A stretch of 64,000 nucleotides of DNA, from positions 40,963,006 through 41,027,005 of the forward strand of contig NC_073694.1 in assembly GCF_029784165.1 (NCBI RefSeq), given 5' to 3'. Below the pieces are notes generated by a model. It was not told the DNA's origin and made no database searches. It was given only the letters and a program-made list of their open reading frames with translations. The position numbers and the translations under genes are program-made. Source of the stretch: Wyeomyia smithii. Its lineage: Eukaryota > Arthropoda > Insecta > Diptera > Culicidae. Below are positions 58,301 through 64,000 of this stretch, one piece after another; within the stretch, counting starts at the first letter, position 1; each line of letters opens with the position of its first letter.

Positions 58301-61118
58301 AACGGTTACTAAAGACGATCTCTGGCGGCGGGCAGGAGAACGGAATATGGAGGCGGAGGATGATGGACAACTATCCTGCGAAGATGGTGTTTGCCACAAA
58401 GCCGGTAGAAAGAAGACGACCAGGGGCGCAGAGGGCAGGATGGGTCGATAAGGTGGTGCGAGATCTGACGAGGAGTACACAGTGTCCCAGTGATTGGAGA
58501 GCAGCAGTCCATAACCGAGTGAATTTAAGAAACTTTGGTAATCAGGCCATTGTCATACAAACCTTCCAGAAAGCAAAACTCCTGCGCATCTATTCCAGGG
58601 CGACCTTTACGAATATTTTTGGGCATGTTGAAGTCGTGTTGTCCGAGTCCAGCCTTGGTCAACAAGAAACAGGTGCAAGGAAAGGAGCTTATGATTCCGG
58701 AGCATTGGTTTTCTTCAGGATCAATGAAACAATTCTATTGAATGGGTTCCTGGACAGATAACACTGGTAAACTCAGGTTCTGCCCTAGAGCTCAAAGTAA
58801 ATTAATGGAAGATTATTGCTTTCCATTCGTGAGAATTTTGGTGTCCCTAGTGAAGATAACTTTTAAGGAGACTTAAATGAGTTTTCCCAAAAGTCAACGT
58901 AGAAGCGATGAACTCAGTGAGCAATTACTATGCCGCACTTTGACGCACTTATGCTCACAGGAATGGTTGAAATGCTATAATCTTTTTAGGGCAACGATTT
59001 TTTTGTCGACCAGTGTAATCAAGTTTCTGTGTGCTGCCTGAGAAAGGACACCGAATTTGAACGGACATAAACCGATTACGACAACGCTTATGTAAAAGTA
59101 ATGCCTACTTAAGACTTTTTTTCAGAGCGGGATTTGTTTGCAGCATAACTGTTAATAATTATTATTGTAATAAACTATTGGTGAATTATTATGTTTGGCC
59201 AGTCACAAATGGTTAACACTGTTAGAAATGTGACTGTATTTTGCATATTCACGTTCCTATCAATACTTCAAACCTTATTTAGCTAGCATAATTGAATGTA
59301 CATCATGGTGTTAGAAGGTCAGAAAAAAAATCAGAACCCATAAAATATATATAAGCTGCTTAAACTGAGAGTAAAAATTGTTTATTAAAATATTTAAAAA
59401 TGATGGCAAGTAGAAGGTGGGTTGGCTTTCTCCACCACTGTACCAATCGTTCCGGTCGACCTCCGCTACAATTCGCTACAAGTTGAATTGTTTGCTAATA
59501 GGGGAAATCGTACACTTTGAGTAGCTGCGAATTTAAACAAAACTTTTACTTTTTCATTTGTTCAAGCGTTATGTTCCGAAAATCAGGAGATGTTGCAGGA
59601 ATGAGTTCACGAGATATTAACAGCAAATCTATGAATTCAACTGTTCTGTAATTTCTGACAGTTATATGAATTGCTGTGCGTTTTATTCGAACAGATGGGT
59701 GGTCTCAATTGGCTTCAACTAAGATTGCAAGTACTATTTCCAGCAGTCTAAAATATAATTTGATTGATTAATAATCACTTGGATCCAATACCTTACATCC
59801 GACATGGAATAACGATCGAAACAAGGGATTGAACGAGGACAACTGCCAAAAAAGAAAGTGAGAACAGTTCCATTCGCTAAAAAGGTCATGGTATCCGTGT
59901 TCTGGGATGCGCATGGGATAATTTTCGTTGTTCATCTTTAGAAAGGAAAAACATTCAACGACAAGTTTTATACGAACGTTTGAAAAAAACTAAATTTGAA
60001 CTGCTTTCACCAAATGAAACCTGTTTTTGGGTTCAAAGTTGAGGAAAAATGGCGAATGAATTGCCGACATTGAAGAGGTAAAGGCTGAATTTAAATACTA
60101 TTTTGAGGATCCTTTAATTTTATAAGATTTTAAGCTCTAGCTTACCTTAATTATCACATAACTTTTTTTTGAGATTGAACGTTTACTTTTCCCAGTTTTC
60201 AGAAATCATCGGATGGATTCGATTGATTCGGAGCAACACGGATGAGATGCGCCGCGACGTTTCAGTGGCGTCGTTCCACTATAATGATAAGGGTAATGTA
60301 AGTATCCGCTGGATGACTTGTGCACTAACATTTCTCCCCTTTGTATTGTAGAGATTCGCACTAGGGTAGAGAAAAAGATGGATCATAGTATCGAGTTATG
60401 CAAAAACATCCATGCTGCCATTAAAAAATTGCACTCCGAGCTCGAGGAGGATGATCGACGGGGGAGCGTCCTGTTTCGGATAAAGCATACGCAGTTCCTA
60501 GTGATAAAAGACGACTACCTGAACGCTTACCGGGAGCATGAGGAGTTTGTTACGTATTATGAGGATAAAATAAAAAACCTTATGAAAATGGAAGCCAAAG
60601 CTAGTAGGAGCATCTTATTTTGTTTTGAATCTAATACAACAAACCTAATTTTAACCATTCTAGTGAGCTATAACATCACAGATGACGAGGCGTTGGAGAT
60701 GCTTGCCAACAATCACACGTCTCCGTTTGTGGGGAACGTAAGTCGCTCGAAATTATGTCATCAACAATCAGTAGGATCAGTGATTATTTTTTCGCAGATT
60801 CTCGAAGAAACGGAAAGAGAGCGACAGATACTACGGGACATCATGTCTCGGCATTCGCAGTTGGCTCAGCTGGAAAAATCACTGGTGGAGATCCGGGACA
60901 TGTTCGTGCGGATATCGACACTGGTAATGGAGCAGGGAAGTTTGGTTCAGGTCATTGAATACCACGCCCAACAAGCTCTGATGAACACGGATCATGGCGC
61001 GCATCAGCTAGAGAAAGCTCGCGAATACAAACTGAAAGCAATGAAAAAGAAGACTTGTATACTAATATGGGTTATTGTGATCCTCGCGGTTCTGGTACTG
61101 CTAATGATAATATTCTAG
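52360..61118 (+). CDS. Syntaxin (Qa-SNARE), 286 aa, spliced
   Basis: Plasma-membrane-type syntaxin: tail-anchored Qa-SNARE acting in vesicle fusion. Exons: 52360-52392, 52943-53023, 60196-60297, 60354-60603, 60664-60737, 60798-61118. Starts MVKDRLHEL, the usual syntaxin opening. Habc helices run about residues 40-160 (EIIGWIRLIRSNTDEMRR; RRGSVLFRIKHTQF). SNARE motif about 195-250: RHSQLAQLEKSLVEIRDMF then STLVMEQGSLVQVIEYH, with the zero-layer Gln at 60933-60935 (CAG). Basic juxtamembrane KKK and a C-terminal hydrophobic anchor of about 20 residues (ILIWVIVILAVLVLLMIIF). The acceptor at 60195 (CCCAG) is used in preference to TTTTCAG 7 bp later because only it keeps phase 0. Intron 2 (7.2 kb) is full of transposons. 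It diverges from Syx1A and may be Syx4-like; not settled. Confidence 0.85.
53024..53939. other. Start of syntaxin intron 2; nothing recognised
   Basis: AT-rich non-coding sequence after the GTAAGC donor. No exon or element ends supported. Confidence 0.4.
53940..55010 (+). pseudogene. Ty3/gypsy relic (gag, protease, RNase H pieces)
   Basis: Plus-strand pieces in gypsy order: LRNLIENQQKQIETFQYG with EQIMESLFSGLMNFWF (gag N-terminus), CTKCKRGGCKEGY (knuckle-like), GELKTEIIIQGVMKEGRVFI then NNPDLNVLGIETIDLFDLW (protease end), and FHKWIIRRKFVLQTNHEPLL-EIFGSKK (RNase H). Most of the pol gene is deleted. A Harbinger-like MITE is inserted in the protease region. Confidence 0.75.
54246..54534. mobile_element. 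Harbinger-like MITE, 289 bp, TAA duplication
   Basis: Ends GGCGGCATCCATAAATTACG and complement of GGCGACATCCATAAATTACG (one mismatch in about 26 bp), flanked by TAA at 54243-54245 and 54535-54537. Internal G runs on the + strand (54279-54288, 54318-54329, 54469-54478) with repeated GTTACGTAA. TAA fits the TWA target of PIF/Harbinger elements. Confidence 0.85.
55225..55848 (+). pseudogene. RTE-like LINE, endonuclease part (split host copy)
   Basis: LRLINLAASKNMAVRSFW, TQIDHVLNDCWHFSDIIDV (about 55338-55475) is the C-terminal half of the endonuclease; then EEDEYAELEQLHHSQKTRKF and KLNASRRGFVPRAE of the linker. The reading resumes at 57088 after a reverse-oriented LINE. Confidence 0.75.
55849..57076 (-). 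mobile_element. 5'-truncated RTE-like LINE inserted in another LINE
   Basis: Minus strand: FRGGRSTTDQMFTLRQI-like start at about 57070, HHLFIDFRAAYDSVKRNELW, GDGLSNLLFNIALEGAIRRA, FADIIDIIG (active site degraded), YLGTLVTCDNEVSREI, LALYKTLILPVALYGH. Ends on the minus strand with an AAGT-repeat tail (55849-55872 on the + strand). Flanked by the 11-bp duplication TGCCGGGATAA (55838-55848 and 57077-57087). One frameshift near 56600. Confidence 0.85.
57088..58545 (+). pseudogene. RTE-like LINE reverse transcriptase relic (host copy)
   Basis: Plus-strand pieces in order: ILTDDRQVEAALQ-like linker, HHLFIDFEAAFDTIDRKELW, FADDIKNVDRTIAAVAQQYT (active-site Asp pair kept), YLGSLVTEDNDTSREIQRRI, TKCNLYKTLIRPVVLYGHET, GGGQENGIWRRRMMDNYPAK, GAQRAGWVDKVVRDLTRS. 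Several frameshifts and a nonsense change. Continues the copy begun at 55225. Confidence 0.82.
58546..60195. other. Remainder of syntaxin intron 2
   Basis: 58560-58760 has an open plus-strand stretch continuing from the LINE frame but with no LINE match; its text (KGAYDSGALVFF) is not recognised. The rest is AT-rich with no supported exon or element ends. Confidence 0.35.
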
Positions 61119-61391
61119 ACTAATACAGACATAAGGGTTCATTGAAAACGCCTCTAAGTAGTCACCCCGTGTAGAGAAACTGGCCGACTGTAAGAATTAC
61201 AGAGCGTAGAAAGAATCGTGCTACAGGGTTCATAACTGCGGACTGCGATATTATCGAAATCTATTATCATCAATTAGTGGAGCAGATAGTCTCCGTTTTG
61301 CTTGGCGAACTTTACACAGTGGACAGTGGATGCTGTAATGATCGTTTTGCGAGTTCACTCATGTGTTATTTAGTTTTTCGGTTCTGATAAA
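61119..61391. other. Intergenic spacer between tandem syntaxins
   Basis: 273 bp with no AATAAA or ATTAAA hexamer on the + strand and no transposon. It must contain the 3' end of the first gene and the promoter of the second if they are separate transcripts. Confidence 0.5.
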
Positions 61392-62427
61392 ATGACTAGA
61401 GATCGGCTCGGTGAACTGTTGGAGGTTCGTGGAATAGTAAAATCAATAGTGAAATCAAGGCAATATTCAAATCTAAACTTTCAGAAAAGTACCTACAAGG
61501 ATTTCGAGTATGAATTTGTGCAGGAACATGAGTTTTGGACACTTTATAATCAGGAGCGAATTCTAGAGGATTTAGACCGGGTAAATTGTGACGTTTTGTT
61601 GTAGGATCTATTTTATGTCAAACAGGCGATAGTTTTCAGATATTGCAGGATGGATTCGGAACTTAAAGCAGAATATTTTAAAAATAGAGGTGAATATTTT
61701 TTCCGAGGGCTTCACGAAAGTAGGATGTGAGTTGAAGAAAAATGCTGATCTCTGCTATCGGATCTACACAGCTGTAATACAAATGCAGGTGGAGCTGCAG
61801 AATCAACAGTGGCGTAAAGAGGAAGAAATTGTCAGTCGCGTCCGATCGGTGCAGTTTCAGCGGATAAAGGAAGCCTACCTGCAGACGTACTGGAAGTATC
61901 AGTCAGTTGTACAACGATTCGAGGATTCCATCACTAAGAATTGTATTCGTAGGTGAACAATATTTTGAAATGATCAATCAAATGTTAAATTTGGTGATTT
62001 GATAATAGTGTATTTCAACGAAAGCTGCGAAGAGTGTGCTCCTAGTGAAAGTCTCCTGCAACCGGAGTCCGCAGTTTCACGTGAGACTCTAGAAGAAGCT
62101 CAGAACACTCTAAATGCCATAGAGGATCGTCATCGAGATCTTTTGATGTTGGAACGATCACTGGAACAAATGCGGGATCTGTTTGTTCTGTTTTCTACAC
62201 TGTTGATGGAGCATGGCAGTCTTCTAGCTGGAATCGAAAGCAATGTTCAGAATGCCTCGAACCAAGTGGCAACTGCTGTGCAGCAATTGGGAGCCGCACG
62301 ACGGTACCAGTGGAAAGCTGCGGATCGAAGTTGTTTCTGCTTCAATCGAATGGGCTTGATGCTTATAGTGTTGGCAATGCTGACAGTGATCGCAGTCATA
62401 TTGATTGTTAAAAAAATTGTATTATAA
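61392..62427 (+). CDS. Tandem syntaxin paralogue with His at SNARE zero layer, 287 aa
   Basis: Compact duplicate of the preceding syntaxin. Exons: 61392-61424, 61485-61580, 61633-61948, 62009-62427; introns 52-60 bp. Exon 1 is 11 codons (MTRDRLGELLE) as in gene 1; the donor (GTTCGT) is weak and GTAAAA at 61437 is an alternative. Habc: FSDIAGWIRNLKQN, RVRSVQFQRIKEAYLQTYWK. SNARE motif: RHRDLLMLERSLEQMRDLF then STLLMEHGSLLAGIESNVQ; the zero-layer residue is His (CAT, 62212-62214) where gene 1 has Gln. C-terminal anchor GLMLIVLAMLTVIAVILIV after a Cys pair (SCFCF). Two introns of gene 1 are missing. No stop or frameshift, so it is probably expressed, but its fusion competence is uncertain. Confidence 0.82.
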
Positions 62428-62450
62428 CTAGGCTGTCAAAAGTTTACAAG

Positions 62451-62456
62451 AATAAA
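62451..62456 (+). terminator. Polyadenylation signal of syntaxin gene 2
   Basis: AATAAA 23 bp after the stop codon of the second syntaxin, a normal position for a very short 3' UTR. It is the first such hexamer after gene 1's stop at 61118 as well. Confidence 0.65.
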
Positions 62457-62519
62457 TTCCAACGGACGTAATTAGGTAACATAAGGTATGCAACAAGAAA
62501 AAAGGATTATATGTTTCCG

Positions 62520-62815
62520 TTAAACTCTACTAAATTGATTTTTACATGCTAAAACCAAATTTCAGCCAAATCGGTTCAGCAGATGCTGAGAAAAACTTAT
62601 CATCAGTTGAGAAAACATGGTTTCGAGAAAAACGCTGTCAACAGCGTAAACCACACTCTATTTGCATCCACGATATGCAAAATACATCTTCAAATATACC
62701 TTATTTGATAGCCAAAATACCCGAAAACTTATCTTTACTCTAAACATTCGCAAAATAAATCACGAAAATTCATTATTTTACGACCTTCCAGAGTAGGGTC
62801 CCCCCTTAAAGGTAA
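62520..62815 (-). repeat. Dispersed repeat, inverted copy of 50740-51040
   Basis: The reverse complement matches 50740-51040 in order and spacing (blocks listed there), including GGGGACCCTACTCTGGAAGG corresponding to GGGAACCCTAGTCCAGAAGG. Non-coding. Confidence 0.75.
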
Positions 62816-62990
62816 TAAACAGACATAATGTGGACCATGGAATAGGTTAAAATAATTATCAAAAAATTACTCTTCCCAATCCACTTTAACTGAACGAAGC
62901 TGTCACTTTTGCCTGCTCATCAGATGACTAATACAGACCTATGCACTATTCAACGGAAATGATTAGTTTTGGATGTTCTAAAAAAGTAAA
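62816..62990. other. Spacer, nothing recognised
   Basis: Short AT-rich stretch between two repeats. Confidence 0.3.
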
Positions 62991-64000
62991 ATGATCGTTT
63001 TTGCCTTTCTCCTAGAAAGGTATAGCAATCACTTGCAAAACCGAAAGTATAAAAGTGCTCCAAAGGGCTGAATGGCATATATCACTCGACTCAGCTCGAC
63101 GAGCTGAGCATTTTCTGTATGTGTGTGTGTGTGTGTGTATGTGCAGATTTTTATTCTCACTCACTTTTCTCAGAGATGGCTGGACCGATTTTCATGAAAT
63201 TAATTGCAAATGAACGGTCTCTTTGTCCCATAAGACCCTATTAAATTTCATTGTAATCGGATTTTTAGTTTAGAGGTTATGTTTCAAAATGTAAAAATCA
63301 TGAAACATCATTATCTCAAAAACTACAAAAACTTGAACAAAATTGATTTCAAATGAACGGGCTACCTGAAAATCCCTCAACTTTTGAATTTCATAAAGAT
63401 TGAACTTGTGGTTCAAAAGTTATGACAAGAAACGTGTTTTGAAGACTACTTAATCTCACTCATGTTTCTCACACATGGCTGAACCGATTTTCATAAAATC
63501 AGTGTCAAATGGAAGGTCTAGTTGCCCCAGAAGACCCAATTGATTTGTTTTGCAATCGGACTATTACTTTGCCTGTTATGTTTAAAAATGTGAAATCCAG
63601 CTATGAAAAGGAACGTATTCCAAAGACTACTTGAACTCACTCACTTTTCTCAGAGATGGCTGACTCGATTTCCACAAAATTAGTGTCAACTGATAAGTCT
63701 AGCTGCCTCGTAACACCCTATTGGATTTCACTGTAATCGGACTGTAACTTCGTCTGTAAAGTATTAAAATGTGAAAATCACGAAACTTCATTATCTCATT
63801 AACTGCACAACCGATTTCAATCGGTTCATAATATCAGATGAGCGGGCTAGTTAAGGGTCAACTGATGAATTATGATTGAACACGTGGTTTCAAAGTTTGG
63901 CTGCCCTATACGTTCCCATTTCATTTGATTATCATTGAACTTAAGCCACCATTATGTATTAAATTGTTAATAAAACAATGAAAGTCTATTATTTCACATG
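62991..64000. repeat. Dispersed mosquito-type repeat with internal tandem monomers
   Basis: Starts GCCTTTCTCCTAGAAAGG and includes a GCTCGACGAGC palindrome near 63100 and (GT)n at 63119-63138. Then at least three monomers headed CACT...TTTCTC(A)...GATGGCTG...CGATTT (63160, 63460, 63640), each followed by AAATGxAxGGTCTxxxTGxCxC and TGTAATCGGA. It continues to the window edge. I recognise the motif as a high-copy mosquito repeat; no coding frame is present. Confidence 0.7.

Overview
The window reads as insect nuclear DNA, most likely from a mosquito, probably culicine. The evidence is AT-rich spliced genes with GT-AG introns of 50-70 bp beside introns of 7-9 kb, a Juan-like Jockey LINE, ITmD37E-type mariner elements, tRNA-derived SINEs, and a dispersed repeat at the right end that I recognise from mosquito genomes. 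No species is claimed. Exon models were read by eye from frame, splice consensus and family similarity.

Four genes lie on the + strand. (1) 2937-16704: a two-module coronin (coronin-7/POD-1 type, ten exons, about 1262 aa). Its 31-residue acidic C-terminal exon sits 9 kb downstream of the previous exon, across a transposon-filled intron. (2) 38002-41656: cramped (CRAMP1 family, SANT domain), five coding exons, about 1108 aa. (3) 52360-61118: a syntaxin (Qa-SNARE, 286 aa) with a 7.2 kb transposon-filled intron. (4) 61392-62427: a compact tandem syntaxin paralogue (287 aa) whose SNARE zero-layer glutamine is a histidine.

The rest is mostly layered transposon debris. 1-1249 is an (AAT)n array. 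7616-16611 (coronin intron) holds minus-strand copia relics, a split RTE-like LINE, a TA-flanked pogo-like element and an ITmD37E element with identical 28-bp inverted repeats. 18.8-31.4 kb is a deep nest: an RTE-like LINE split by a hAT-like element (20079-31007, 8-bp target duplication), which contains two ACGCGG-type inverted-repeat elements and a gypsy relic, itself split by a nearly intact 4.4 kb Juan-like LINE with a 12-bp target duplication. 26.8-30.2 kb holds an odd non-coding block of TATA/CCAAT promoter-like repeats, short stem-loops and two long palindromes. 31.4-37.9 kb, 42.7-51.4 kb and 53.9-58.5 kb carry further MITEs, LINE fragments and a gypsy relic.

The cellular genes are not a functional operon: coronin acts on actin and microtubules, cramped on chromatin, and the syntaxins on membrane fusion. 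What I think most deserves follow-up is the zero-layer-altered syntaxin duplicate, the 26.8-30.2 kb block, and the several insertions whose order can be reconstructed from target-site duplications.
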